Below are positions 1-12,059 of a DNA stretch of 64,000 bases, piece by piece. The position numbers were made by a program, and so were the translations under genes. The DNA comes from Siphonodentalium dalli (taxonomy: Eukaryota > Mollusca > Scaphopoda > Gadilida > Siphonodentaliidae), in the NCBI GenBank assembly GCA_032622095.1, contig CP136063.1, positions 281,165,426 to 281,229,425 on the forward strand. The letters are read 5' to 3'. The notes below the pieces were generated by a model. The model was not told the origin of the DNA. It saw only the letters and a program-made list of their open reading frames with translations, and searched no databases. How positions within the stretch are numbered: the stretch's first letter is position 1; every line of letters begins with the position of its first letter.

Positions 1-547
1 TATTACATGTGTCTATTACGCTCGAATATTACATCGGAAAATAGTGCTAATCATGTGATAAATTTAATTACGATGTCCCTATTTCCTTTAGATATTTTGA
101 TCGATGGCATATTGGCCTTATTTTAATTTCATTCTCCAGAAATAATGCTCGATATAAAATGTTCTTGAGCATTAGTATGTTCGTGTTCTCTATTGAATTT
201 GTAATTGTTTGGCAGTGATAACACGCAATTCAATTCAATTCAATTTCAATTTAATAGATACTCTCATCGTATAACAATACATATTGAGAAGAAATGTGTT
301 ATATGCATGCAATTCACAATGATGTGTATGAATATATGTATATATTGGGAATTAAACGGGGTATTTTTGTATTCATAAGAAATGTTGGCGTAATTTGGCA
401 GCCATGTGTATATATTTCGTCAGGGTATGGGTGGATGGGGGGGGGGGGGGTAACACATTGTTAAGCCTCAGGGGTGGTTTATCTCGCACGACAAAACAAC
501 ATCATAAAGACTTAGTGTATCTGACATGTCGAATATTTCTATTCAAG

Positions 548-790
548 GTGAAAACGGACTATCTATATGTGCTGGGTCTGTTCGGTGTTATGACGATACT
601 CGGTGGAATTCTGGTACTAACTCTGCCAGAGACCAATGGCAAGCCACTCCCAGATTCTGTCGAAGATGTGGAAGCCTTCGGAAACAAACATTCATATAAC
701 CTGGAACAAAACAAGGCACAATCTACCTCCGACGTGGCACAGGTTGAGATATACACTACCACAGCTACACAACATCAAATTACCACATAG
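548..790 (+). CDS. SLC22-like organic ion transporter, terminal coding exon (partial gene)
   Basis: This is the last coding exon of a major-facilitator transporter whose other exons lie left of the window. A pyrimidine-rich acceptor (tttctattcaag) ends at 547 and the exon opens VKTDYLYVLGLFGVMTILGG. That is a hydrophobic final transmembrane helix, followed by the LPET motif and a K-P-L-P-D-S-V-E-D segment. LPET plus an acidic, Pro-rich stretch after TM12 is the hallmark of the SLC22 organic cation/carnitine transporter C-terminus. About 45 hydrophilic cytosolic residues follow, then TAG at 788-790. The open frame continues upstream of 548 but becomes Gly-rich low-complexity sequence, so the acceptor was preferred as the exon start. 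The family is well supported; subtype and substrate cannot be told from this fragment. No canonical AATAAA is visible close downstream. Confidence 0.8.
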   Translation: MKTDYLYVLGLFGVMTILGGILVLTLPETNGKPLPDSVEDVEAFGNKHSYNLEQNKAQSTSDVAQVEIYTTTATQHQITT

Positions 791-910
791 TCAACTAACT
801 AAAAAAGGGGGAGGTGGTCGCAATTGGAAAATGGAGACATTGTCAACAAAAATCTGAGTCGAAATTTAAATATGTAAATATAAGCCAGGTTTAGCCACAC
901 GTACATTTAA

Positions 911-2030
911 AGGTACTCAATCCGATCAGACGGTCCCCATATCATCAAGATACAAAAACAACAACAACAACAACAACATTTCATCAAAATTCGCTTTAGT
1001 TGTCAGAATCGATTAACTGCAAAAAACGTGTTATTTATCAACATTTTGTTCAACGAAATATGGCCGTATTATCACTTGAGTATTCCCGAAATTTGGCCAT
1101 ATTACCACTTGTGTATATAGTTATCCATCTGCATCCGCAATTTTGTCCGAGACCGTCCGTTTGACGACGTGTTTTAGGGCCACAGATAATTGCACATCTC
1201 GAGAAATAACAAACTTCAAATATCGATATCTGATCACTCTGAGCCTTGATGGGTGGGTTCATCGACTCGAATAAGATATTTTTACCCCCCCCCCCCCGAA
1301 GCCAAAGAAAAAGTAATTTAGGAGCGTTAATTCTGATAATGCATCTTTAATTTGTGACGTGTGTTACTGTGTGTATTTTTATACACCTGGAGATGTGCAT
1401 GGGGGAAAAGAGTCTAATTATTTTGCGGCGCCAAACCAATATGTTTATAGATATATGCCAACATTTAGCGAAACGTGTTGACAATAGTATGTATGTCGAG
1501 GTGTTCAAGAATTCTACGCATTGTGTTCCAAAGGCAATTTAAAGATGCATAATCCGATTAAGCGCCACTCAATTACTATTTGTTAAGCGCCACTCAATTA
1601 CTATTTATTAAGCGCCACTCAATTACTATTTATTTGGATTCGGGGGTAAAAAATATTTTATTCGAATCGAGGAACCCACCTATCAAAGCTCCGAGTTATT
1701 AGGTATCGATTTTTGAAATCTATTATTTTTCACCATCGAGAATTATTAATGGCCCAGTGTATTTCTGGTATCGACGAGCCGACGGTCTCGGACCAAATTG
1801 CGGATGAAGATGGATAACTCTAAAATCAAGAACGTGTCTGTGGATAATAAGGCCAAATTATTTGATAAATAACACGTTTCAGGAAATTTTATACTACAGT
1901 TGACAGTGATTGGCATTATTTTTTGGGCAATTAATCGATTCTGATAACTGAAGCGGCATTTCTAAAAAATGTTGTTGTTGTTGTTGTTGAAATCTGATTA
2001 TTGTGGACTATCGAATTGGATTGAGTACCT
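911..2030. mobile_element. TTAA-flanked foldback/MITE element (piggyBac-type target)
   Basis: TTAA at 907-910 and 2031-2034 bracket ends reading AGGTACTCAATCC and its inverse. Imperfect inverted arms of roughly 400 bp follow. The left arm (911-1320) carries a CAA-repeat, an ATCGATTAACTGC-like block and a C-run near 1287. The right arm (about 1600-2030) carries the complementary versions, including a TTG-repeat at 1972-1990. The loop holds three ~35-bp copies of an agcgccactcaattac motif (1560-1632). TTAA duplication is the piggyBac superfamily signature. No transposase is visible, so the element is non-autonomous. Confidence 0.7.
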
Positions 2031-2034
2031 TTAA

Positions 2035-2579
2035 ATCTATATTTAAACTTGACCACACTGGCACGACAATTGCAGAATATTTCGATACCAGAAATACACA
2101 TGGCCAACCATGGTCTCCATATAGCGTCCGTCATCATATAGCGTCCTTCATCATATTTCATTAGATTTATGAAACAACATTTGATAGTAATTGATTGATT
2201 ACATTTTATTATACGTTTTTATTATACGTGCATATGTTTGATTTTTATATATGGTTTTTATTGTCCACATACTACCTCACTTGTGTTTCTATATATGCTA
2301 ATAAATATCTACATCTATCTACCCAAAATTACATTTACAGAAGGATCATTATAAACAATAGCCAGGCTCAGACACACGCACGTGTAACTTGTAACGTGTG
2401 TTGCCATTGCCAGCGGAGGTAATAATTTGGCCTACTCGTACACGGCCAAACCGTTTAGATGTTTTGTCTCCAAACGTGTGTACAAAACAAAGGTGTAGAG
2501 ACCACGAATACTCAAATCTTCTAATAATATAAAGAAGCAACCAACGCTGATGTGAATGTAGAGATTATATTGTGCCAAG
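2035..2579. other. Gene-poor AT-rich stretch
   Basis: I see only short AT-rich open frames here and no splice-bounded exon. Nothing recognisable fills the stretch before the TA-flanked element. Confidence 0.5.
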
Positions 2580-2635
2580 TACGAAAGCGCTTTAGGCCGG
2601 GCCACCCGAAACACCACCGCACCCCAAACATTTCG

Positions 2636-2930
2636 TTATAACGACTTGCAAATCGTTATATATAACGACTTCAACAACTCGTCACAAATATAACGACTTA
2701 CAACTCATTATAGCGACTTACAACTCATAATAATGACTTATCGGAAGTCATTAAAACGACTTGTAGAAATAAAAACAAGTCGTTATAAATTGATCTACAA
2801 GTCGTTATAACGACTTGTTTTTATTTCTACAAGTCGTTATAACGACTTCCAACAACTCGTTATAACGAGTTGCAATTTGCAAATGGTTATAACGAGTTCT
2901 AAGTCGTTATAACGAGTTGTTGGAAGTTGT
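2636..2930. repeat. Cluster of AACGACTT / AAGTCGTT palindromic repeats
   Basis: More than a dozen copies of taacgactt and its complement aagtcgtta alternate here. The clearest is a perfect inverted repeat: the arm around 2757-2789 (acttgtagaaataaaaacaa core) is mirrored at about 2806-2838. It lies inside the TA-flanked element. Confidence 0.8.
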
Positions 2931-3535
2931 GTATTTGTATACTTGGTGGTGCGGAGGTATTTGTATATTTGGTGGTGCGGTGGTATTTGTATATTTGGTG
3001 GTGCGGGGGTATTTGTATAGTTGGTGTTGCGGATGTATTTGTATATTTGGTGGTGCGGGGGTATTTGTATATTTAGTGTTGCGGGGGTATTTGTGTATTT
3101 GGTGGTGTGGGGGTATTTGTATATTTGGTGTTGCGGGGGTATTTGTATATTTGGTGGTGTGGGGGTATTTGTATATTTGGTGGTGCGGGGGTATTTGTAT
3201 ATTTGGTGGTGTGGGGTATTTGTATATTTGGTGTTGCGGGGGTATTTGTATATTTGGTGGTGTTGGGGTATTTGTATATTTGGTGCTGCGGGGTATTTGT
3301 ATATTTGGTGGTGAGGGGGTATTTGTATATTTGGTGTTGCGGGGGTATTTGTGTATTTGGTGGTGCGGGGGTATTTGTATATTTGGTGTTGCGGGGGTAT
3401 ATGTATATTTGGTGTTGCGGGGGTATTTGTGTATTTGGTGGTGCGGGGGTATTTGTATATTTGGTGTTGCGGGGGTATTTGTATATTTGGTGGTGCGGGG
3501 GTATTTGTATATTTGGTGGTGCGGTGGTATTTCGG
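2931..3535. repeat. 26-bp minisatellite (about 23 copies)
   Basis: The unit is close to gtatttgtatatttggtg plus gtgcgggg. Copies differ at g/t positions (ggtggtgcg, ggtgttgcg) and by single-base indels. Because 26 is not a multiple of 3, all frames drift through the array and long open frames arise on both strands. They are by-products, not genes. Confidence 0.93.
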
Positions 3536-3984
3536 ATGGCCCTAATGCGCTTTCGTAGCGAAGAGATCTTAATTTGATTGAATCCAATTGAGCGCATCGC
3601 TGGTCGCATTGTGGCTGATTGTTCTCGCTTCAAACTTTAAAAATCGATTTACTCAAAATCACAAAAAGTGCACTTAAGACAGATTGGAACTCAGGTCGCG
3701 ATATTAGTGCAAAATTGTTCCGAACTGTATCCGCGGAGAAGGACCAACTTCACTTAATATCCATATATAGCTTTGGATGTATATGGGAATCGGTTTAAAC
3801 ATTAACAATTTGAAAATAGTTATTCATTGTCAAAGTAATCAATGAAAGTGTTAATGCATGCATGGCACTGTGGCTCAAATTGGCCTGGGAGGCGTTAATT
3901 TCATGCGAAATATTCCATATGGAATGATAAGAATATGGAAACTCAAAAATCTGTTGTGTAGGTGAACATGTTTCCATTTCAAAC

Positions 3985-4545
3985 ACCCCCACCGCCTTGG
4001 CTTGAAATTTGCCAACTGCACTGACACTTCACAGCCCTAATATGATTTTAGAAATTGATTATTAGTTATTGACTGACTATCGGGAGGGAAGAAGACCATG
4101 GTCGGCCCGGTGGGAGAACATTTTGAAATCTGAACCTGAGAAGTACAAAATCCTACAGAAAAGGTAAGGCCTGATTTTTTTAAATTGATTATCTGTTGGT
4201 GACTGGCTACATGGGACGTACCAGGGCCCCTCAGCCTAGTGGGAGAACATTTTGTAATCTGCACCTGAATACTGCACAATCCTAGTATTTAGACTGGCAT
4301 CATTTAAGCTCTCCAAGTGTTGGAAATTTCCGACCTGACACCCCCCTAAGATTGGAAAATTTTCAACTGATGGCCATTTCAGTCCAAAATTTTGACAAAA
4401 AGCAGGAATTATATTATTGTTGGTCTAAAAACAACAAATTCCATTTGATTATTCTTGGTAAATCAAACTATGAGAACAATTTCAACATATAGTTGGTGTT
4501 ACATTTCCGGCGTCAATTTGTTTTTGTTATAACGTGTTCGACTCG
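3985..4545. repeat. Left paralogous copy flanking the large minisatellite
   Basis: Blocks here, such as ccatggtcggcccggtggga, a ccaagtgttggaaatttcc block at 4316 and a gatggccatttcagtc block at 4370, recur in the same order at 7700-8190. Part of the copy is itself internally duplicated (4055-4145 against 4185-4280). No coding signal is seen. Confidence 0.65.
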
Positions 4546-4549
4546 TAAC

Positions 4550-7145
4550 GTCATGTTGTGAAGCCGTCATGTATCGGGTGTGGGCAGCGTCATGTTGTGA
4601 AGCCGTCATGTATCGGGTGGGGGCAGCGTCATGTTGTGAAGCCGTCATGTATCGGGGGGGGGGGCAGCGTCATGTTGTGAAGCCGCCATATATCGGGTGG
4701 GGCAGCGTCATGTTGTGAAGCCATCATGTATCGAGTTGGGGCAGCGTCATGTTGTGAAGCCGTCATGTATCGGGTGGGGCAGCGTCATGTTGTGAAGCCG
4801 TCATGTATCGGTGGGGCAGCGTCATGTTGTGAAGCCGTCATGTATCGGGTGGGGGCAGCGTCATGTTGTGAATCCGTCATGTATCGGTGGGGGCAGCGTC
4901 ATGTTGTGAAGCCGTCATGTATCGGGTGGGGGCAGCGTTATGCTGTGAAGCCGTCATGTATCGGGTGGGGCAGCGTCATGTTGTGAAGCCGTCATGTATC
5001 GGGTGGGGCAGCGTTATGTTGTGAACCCGTCATGTATCTGGTGGGGCAGCGTCATGTTGTGAAACCGTCATGTATCGGTGGCGCAGCGTCATGTTGTGAA
5101 GCCGTCATGTATCGGGTGGGGTCAGCGTCATGTTGTGATGCCGTCATGTATCTGGTGGGGGCAGCGTCATGTTGTGAAGCCGTCATGTATCGGGTGGGGC
5201 AGCGTCATGTTGTGAAGCCGCCATATATCGGGTGGGGGCAGCGTCATGTTGTGAAGCCGTCATGTATCGAGTTGGGGCAGCGTCATGTTGTGAAGCCGTC
5301 ATATATCGGGTGGGGCAGCGTCATGTTGTGAAGCCGTCATGTATCGGTGGGGCAGCGTCATGTTGTGAAGCCATCATGTATCGGGTGGGGGCAGCGTCAT
5401 GTTGTGAAGCCGTCATGTATCGGTGGGGGCAGCGTCATGTTGTGAAGCCGTCATGTATCGGGTGTGGGGCAGCGTTATGTTGTGAAGCCGTCGTGTATCG
5501 GTGGGGGCAGCGTCAAGTTGTGAAGCCGTCATGTATCGGGTGGGGGCAGCGTCATGTTGTGAATCCGTCATGTATCGGGTGGGGCAGCGTCATGTTGTGA
5601 AGCCGTCATGTATCGGGTGTGGGCAGCATCATGTTGTGAAGCCGTCATGTATCGGGTGGGGGCAGCGTCATGTTGTGAAACCGGCATGTGTCGGTGGGGG
5701 CATCGTCATGTTGTGAAGCCGTCATGTATCGGGTGGGGGCAGCGTCATGTTGTGAAGCCGTCATGTATCGTGTGGGGGCAGCGTCATGTTGTGAATCAGT
5801 CATGTATCGGTGGGGCAGCGTCATGTTGTGAAGCCGTCATGTATCGGGTGGGGGCAGCGTCATGTTGTGAAGCCGTCATGTATCGGGTGGGGGCAGCGTC
5901 ATTGTGTGAAGCCGTCATGTATCTGGTGAGGGCAGAGTTATGTTGTGAAGCCGCCATGCATCGGGTGGGGGCAGCGTTATGTTGTGAAGCCGTCATGTAT
6001 TGGATGGGGACAGCGTTATGTTGTGAAACCGTCATGTATCGGTGGCGCAGCGTCATGTTGTGAAACCGTCATGTATCGGGTGGGGTCAGCGTCATGTTGT
6101 GATGCCGTCATGTATCGGGTGGGGGCAGCGTCATGTTGTGGAGCCGTCATGTATCGGGTGGGGCAGCGTCATGTTGTGAAGCCGCCATATATCGGGTGGG
6201 GGCAGCGTCATGTTGTGAAGCCGTCATGTATCGAGTTGGGGCAGCGTCATGTTGTGAAGCCGTCATATATCGGGTGGGGCAGCGTCATGTTGTGAAGCCG
6301 TCATGTATCGGTGGGGCAGCGTCATGTTGTGAAGCCATCATGTATCGGGTGGGGGCAGCGTCATGTTGTGAAGCCGTCATGTATCGGTGGGGGCAGCGTC
6401 ATGTTGTGAAGCCGTCATGTATCGGGTGTGGGGCAGCGTTATGTTGTGAAGCCGTCGTGTATCGGTGGGGGGCAGCGTCAAGTTGTGAAGCCGTCATGTA
6501 TCGGGTGGGGGCAGCGTCATGTTGTGAATCCGTCATGTATCGGGTGGGGGCAGCGTCATGTTGTGAATCCGTCATGTATCGGGTGTGGGCAGCATCATGT
6601 TGTGAAGCCGTCATGTATCGGGTGGGGGGCAGCGTCATGTTGTGAAACCGGCATGTGTCGGTGGGGGCAGCGTCATGTTGTGAAGCCGTCATGTATCGGG
6701 TGGGGGCAGCGTCATGTTGTGAAGCCGTCATGTATCGTGTGGGGGCAGCGTCATGTTGTGAATCAGTCATGTATCGGTGGGGCAGCGTCATGTTGTGAAG
6801 CCGTCATGTATCGGGTGGGGGCAGCGTCATGTTGTGAAGCCGTCATGTATCGGGTGGGGGCAGCGTCATTGTGTGAAGCCGTCATGTATCTGGTGAGGGC
6901 AGAGTTATGTTGTGAAGCCGCCATGCATCGGGTGGGGGCAGCGTTATGTTGTGAAGCCGTCATGTATTGGATGGGGACAGCGTTATGTTGTGAATCCGTC
7001 ATGTATCGGGTGGGGGGCAGCGTCATGTTGTGAAGCCGTCATGTATCGGATGGGGGGCACCGTCATGTTGGGAAGCCGTCATGTATCGGATGGGGGCAGC
7101 GTCATGTTGTAAAAGCCGTCATGATTGTATCGGGTGGGGGCAGCA
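4550..7145. repeat. 38-39-bp minisatellite, about 67 copies, with a ~965-bp higher-order repeat
   Basis: The unit is gtcatgttgtgaagccgtca followed by tgtatcgggtgggggcagc, varying from 36 to 41 bp mainly in the G-run. Rare variant monomers recur at a fixed distance: ggtggcgcagc at 5079 and 6043; a cgtgtggggg variant at 5769 and 6736; the gaaaccggcatgtgtcgg variant near 5678 and 6646; the tcattgtgtgaag variant near 5900 and 6868. The offset is 964-967 bp, so a block of ~25 monomers was duplicated. The array gives long open frames on both strands that should not be called genes. Confidence 0.95.
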
Positions 7146-7429
7146 ATTTGCGGTCTATCGTCCCACCTCCCCGGTTATAGTAACATGCATAATAACATAT
7201 TTCGAAAATGTATTTTAAAATAGAATTACATGCCATGTTCAAATGTAAGTCGTGCACGCACATATCAGTCGCTTATATATATAACGAGTGTATAGAATCA
7301 TGTCATATGTGATGTTATAAGTTAAAATCCCCCCCCCCCGAAGACGCATAATCGCTGGAAGTGCAAATTATCAGGGACGTGACTAGAGGGTCTCCGTGTG
7401 GGGGGGGGGGTGTCCACCTTGATAATTCC

Positions 7430-8195
7430 AACTGCACCCCCCTTTTGAATCAAACCAAAGACAAGGTTTTGCATAATTCCATTTGCACCAGCCCCCTTGA
7501 ATCAAACCAAAACAAAACACCCCTTGAATCAGACCAAAGGTTTTGCATAATTTCATTCCCTTCTTGCACCTAACTATTCACAGGGCCTAATAAATATCCT
7601 ATTTATAAACCATGGTTCTATCTACCCGGTATGATAATATTAATATATTTTGAACCTGAAAATTGCACAAATCCTAACATCTAGTGGTTTAACTCCAGAC
7701 AAATGCACACGACTACTGGCAATAAACCAGGACACACGGAGCCGACCATGGTTGTTCGGCCCGGTGTGAGAAAATTTTTGAACACTAAACAAGAAAATGG
7801 CCAAATCCTGGCATCTAGACTAGCCTCAAGCATTCATAGAGTTAGAAATTTCCAACTGATGACAATTCCAGTGACAATATTATTTTCTTAAATTAACTAG
7901 AAGTTTTTGACTGCCCACGGGGAGGGACCAGGACACAAGCTTTCCAAGTGTTGAAATTTCCAACCTGACACCCCTAAGGTTGGAAAATTTCTAACTGATG
8001 GCCATTTCAGTCAAAAATTTTACCAAAAGAAGGAAAATATGCAAATATTGGTCCAAAAACAATAATTCCCCCCAATAAATTGTTTGAAAATCAAACTACA
8101 AGAACATTTTCAACCTATTGTTGGTGTGAAATTTCCAACTAATGTGTCAGGTATGAAATTTTCAACTGTTGAAAATTTTGACCAAAGTTGGGGTG
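7430..8195. repeat. Right paralogous copy flanking the large minisatellite
   Basis: This block carries the same motifs, in the same order, as 3985-4545, at moderate divergence. It ends in a long C-run near 8201-8219. A ttgaatcaaaccaaa motif is repeated three times at 7445-7540. Confidence 0.6.
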
Positions 8196-8819
8196 AGACA
8201 CCCCCCCCCCCCCCCCCCCAAACCCCCCTGTCGCCATGTCTCTGAGTGCAATCTCTCTGCTTTATAAACTTCACGAATAACGTGTATAATGGCCTTTGTA
8301 AGTTGTAACATTCTTGATCCCAAAGTAATAAATGCCAGAAACTTATAATAAATACGAGGTCCCCTTTTTCTCACAGAACTAAAAGATTAGCAAAGTAGCA
8401 CCTATATATGTTTCGACAAAGCCGAGAAATATATATTATCACAGAGTATTCTCGATTAATGCTTGTCCCTGAAATTAAGATATTTCGGCTACAATCTGGT
8501 GAATGTATACTATTTATTCAGGATACACTATTGACGAATATAGTCCATTATATAATACATACCTTCTTTGGTGATTTTAACACGTCACAATAAGATACAA
8601 TCGATTGCTACAGAATTATGTCCTTGGTAGGTTGTGAAGATTGCGGATAGGTTTGAATTATGTTATAGGGAAGAATCGTGAGAACAAACACACTGAACAA
8701 TGGAATATAATAGTTAGGGGAATTCCGCTCAGTATAGATACCCCTACCGTGGACTTTATTAATTACTTTCACTCGTGTTAAATCGATAAACACACTTAGT
8801 GGAGCAGATTAAGTCCAAA

Positions 8820-9900
8820 TGTCAAGGCAATTGTTCAATTTGTGACTAGAGCATGAAAATTTGTACATATTCACATACTAAATGATATTAGATGTGGAGC
8901 CGCTCTGAAATTTCACATTAACCCCTCTTCATTTCACCTTAACCCCTCTTCTAAAGGGTTTTCCGAATTTAAAGAGCTTTTCGTAATTATATGTGACCCG
9001 TCATATCAAATTCAGTCGTAAGTCGGGATTTTTTTTACCCTGTGCCAATGCATTCTCTTATATATGCGAGTCGACCATAGGTCGCCTCGCATATATAAGG
9101 GAATGCATTGGCCTAACAATTTTTTACAATTTTAATAATTTGTTCTTGTATTCTTTAACAATTTTATAATTTCACCCATACAGCTAGAGCCCCAGACAAA
9201 CATGAGCAGACAACCCTCTTCTATATGCTTCTATATATGTGTGGGGCTCCATGCAGGGTAATGGATGTTTTTTATTTTATGTCCTAAAAATTGTAAGAAA
9301 CATTTATTTAAAACAAATGATAAAAAATTGTTAGGCCAATGCATTCTCTGATATATGCGAGGCGACATATGGTCGACTCGCATATATAAGAGAATGCATT
9401 GGCACAGGGTAAAAAAATCCCGACTTACGACTGAATTTGATATGGCGGGTCACATATAATTTATTAAATGTCGCAATTAATCTTACCATGAAATATGCGA
9501 TTTAAAATTAGGCATATACAGTAAGTATGATTCTGCGAGATATAATGCCACAATTTTAGGGTAAAATTGGAACTCTCCGTCCCAGATGGCCGTCAAAGTG
9601 GCAACCGGCAGCGCAAAATTTGACTTTTTTCCACTAATATCATCTAGATCAGTTTCTGCTGTATGGAAATGGTTCATAATTGTGACTTAATTTTGTATTA
9701 TTCATATTCACTGATCATTGGAGCAATGAAATATCCCATTCATGAGGTCCCAGCCCCTTCCGATCCCTCAAACATTCGATTTTACAGAACTCAGTATGAA
9801 ATTTCACCAAAAATCACCGTTAGGATTATAGTCATATTTTTACAACAAATGGACAGAACTGTGCAAAGTAAGTGATGCATACCATTACTTAATATGATAA
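8820..9900. repeat. Dispersed repeat, inverted relative to 13960-14670
   Basis: The sequence matches the reverse complement of 13960-14670 over several hundred bases. Shared landmarks are a tagatgtggagcc block, a taaagagc.ttt block, a tttattaaatgtcgcaatt block and an actgatctaga.gatattag block. This copy is interrupted by a foldback element at 8990-9456, which is absent from the other copy. Confidence 0.65.
8990..9456. mobile_element. Foldback MITE with ~130-bp inverted arms
   Basis: The ends TATGTGACCCG and CGGGTCACATA sit between TA dinucleotides at 8988-8989 and 9457-9458. Each arm contains a ttcagtcgtaagtcgggatt block and then the palindromic tgccaatgcattctcttata module also seen in other elements. 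The loop (9120-9320) is AT-rich. The paralogous site near 14490-14515 lacks the insertion. Confidence 0.75.
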
Positions 9901-10480
9901 TATGCAAGGCATATTGAACGACCCCGGTATAATAGTAAGAAAACGGACAATGCGAAGGATCGTGCAAATAGTCATGAAATGATAAGCATAAATGTTAGCT
10001 AGGCCTATACGCATGTCAGCGAACGCTTGATAATAAATCCTACTTCTAACGAGTTGATATAATATGCACACATCTCAAAACACAATATGTTAATTGAAGC
10101 GCGTGTCTGCGTTTTTATTCCACACCCATTGACGTGAGGCACATGTATTCAACGGAATCCCAGCCATTGAATACATATTAGTGTACACCTATAGTGGAAT
10201 ACAAGTCGGAACTATTCCTATTGACGGTGTAGCCAAGAAAGATGACGTATATTACGTCGATCATCCGCTTCCGGAGATCCCCCATAATTACTGGTTATTT
10301 GTCAGACTTAAATCACAATAATGGTAGCTATAGTAACAATGAAGGTGACATTCATGGAATGAACTTATCTGACTGAACGGTGTACTTATATTTCGCTCGA
10401 GCTACGCTCTCGCGAAATATATCCTTGCGCCATCCGCAACTCATTCGATAAAAGAGTCTCGATTAAGATGCGCGTTGTGT
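9460..10480. other. Non-coding repeat-derived stretch
   Basis: The first half belongs to the dispersed repeat above. The remainder holds short open frames without exon-like boundaries. I see no gene. Confidence 0.5.
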
Positions 10481-10489
10481 TCTGTCTAT

Positions 10490-10532
10490 ATATGTCCAAT
10501 ACGACGTTAAACTCTCAATCAATAAATCAATT
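10490..10532 (+). mobile_element. Possible SINE 3' tail
   Basis: The segment ccaatacgacgttaaactct followed by caatcaataaatcaat resembles the tail of the complete SINE at 46877-47182. No promoter half is visible upstream, so this may be a 5'-truncated copy. Confidence 0.4.
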
Positions 10533-10868
10533 ACTATATGTCTAGTTTATTGTGAGGTGAAATCAGTTGTCCGCGAACACGACATGACACGTTCAATCAT
10601 GTCTGGATTCTGACCCGCAGAGATAAATGACGTGTTGACGTCATGACGCCGTAACTGCCTTCATTTAGCTAACAAATGAAGCTGATCTAATATGAACCTA
10701 TGCAGGACATACTTACTGTTTATAAATAAATAAATACTTCAGTTGTCCATTGCCACATATCGAAAGTTGGAAGTAGAAAATTCGTTTCATTGCTGATTCC
10801 GCGATTTTGTGAAACCACTACCGGAAGTCACGTGATTTATTTCGCGAAAAAGTTGGTTCGCTAACAAT

Positions 10869-11155
10869 TTCTACTTCACGGTATAGGTAGCGGTGTAATG
10901 TCGCAAGAGCTATACTCATCCTTGACCTCGATAAATGGTATAATCGTAGGGCGCGCATCTATAATCTCAAATCGACTCCATTCCACCTGCATGTACAATT
11001 TTACTTATATATCAAGATGTTACACCCACTTCAATGGTGTTCTAGAAACCACCAGAAAAAGAACCGTTAATTAGTTGAATATAACGTGACTGCAAATTCT
11101 GAGGTGAAGGTCGAGTATAGCTCTTGTGACATTACCGCTCTACCCACGGTATACT
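10869..11155. repeat. Imperfect inverted repeat with ~55-bp arms
   Basis: The left arm (about 10875-10930, with the core gcaagagctatactc) is mirrored at 11098-11155 (core gagtatagctcttg). About 170 bp separates the arms. The function is unknown; a decayed foldback element is likely. Confidence 0.6.
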
Positions 11156-11159
11156 GTAA

Positions 11160-12050
11160 TTTTATCAATCGGCAAACCTCGGTGATTTCCGTAGCAAATA
11201 ATCGATAATCCGAGAAGTTGCGATTGGAAATTTATGTACGACGTCACAAGTACGTACGCCCGCCTGTACCTATACACGACCCGAGCTCGGGCGCGCAAGC
11301 GCGCCGAATGGGGTTGTTATAATTATTTCAACTCAATGAAACCAAAATTGTCACTTGATCTGAAATGGCTACCAAAATGGTGTCCAAAACCAAGACAATT
11401 GAAAATATTAGTCCAGCATGCCATGTAATCGTTTACAAGTTGTGGTTGGTGAATAAAATTGGCTATTCTGTCTTGTATATTAAATTCTAACATTTCTGAT
11501 GCACATTTGTTAAGTTTTACTATTGTAACCACTGACATTACCAGAAATATTGGATTTTTCTATCACAAACTTGACATCAAAATCGGCGAAAATTTACTTT
11601 TCAGGTTTGGACCATTGATTCAAGTAAAATGGAACTATCTTTGGTATCAGAGATGTTTATTGCTTTGAGCTGTCTTAAATGCATGTTTTAGACAAAATTA
11701 CTCAATGTGGCTTCCAAAATGGCAACCAAATTTGATAAAAATAAACTGTTGATTTTTGTTTACATATATCCCGAACATTATTCTCTGTTGTTCCAAAAAG
11801 GTAGCAAATAATGACTCACTTGGTTATTAACCATGCTACTTAATCAACTCACTACTACGTGTTTCGTTTCGGTTGTCCCAGTACGTTCTTTTGCATGACA
11901 AATTCATTTTAAATGATGTAGTATGAAATTTTGCCCAAAAAAATAATCTTTTGGGATTCTGGCCATATTTTTGAACGGAAATGAACAGAACGTCTAAACG
12001 GAACTGAGTGGGACCATATTGTGTGGCTACTCTCGCCCATTAGCATCAAA
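11160..12050. other. Repeat-like non-coding stretch
   Basis: The segment contains phrases such as ccaaaatggcaaccaaattt that recur around 13650-14100 and 14330-14400, suggesting decayed members of one repeat family. No exon is visible. Confidence 0.4.
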
Positions 12051-12059
12051 ATCAACTTA

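Larger units (their letters stand above)
2582..3555. mobile_element. TA-flanked TIR element containing palindromes and a minisatellite
   Basis: Ends CGAAAGCGC and GCGCTTTCG are flanked by TA at 2580-2581 and 3556-3557. The inverted terminal similarity extends for about 45 bp (GGCC..CACCCGAAACACCACCGCACC against its near complement at 3513-3555). A TA target is typical of Tc1/mariner-like elements. There is no coding capacity; the interior is wholly repetitive (two sub-features below). Confidence 0.6.

Noticed and set aside
2907-3633. Open frames of 150-226 codons on both strands with Tyr/Pro/Thr or Gly/Tyr/Trp repeats
   Set aside because: They are translations of a 26-bp minisatellite read through in every frame; both strands are equally open and there is no start or splice context.
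4726-7112. Many overlapping Cys-rich repeat open frames on both strands
   Set aside because: By-products of the 38-39-bp minisatellite; indels shift frames every few units.
8162-8374. 70-codon minus-strand open frame (RKRGPRIYYKFLAFITLGS...)
   Set aside because: It runs into the C/G homopolymer at 8201-8219 and no acceptor, donor or family match was found.
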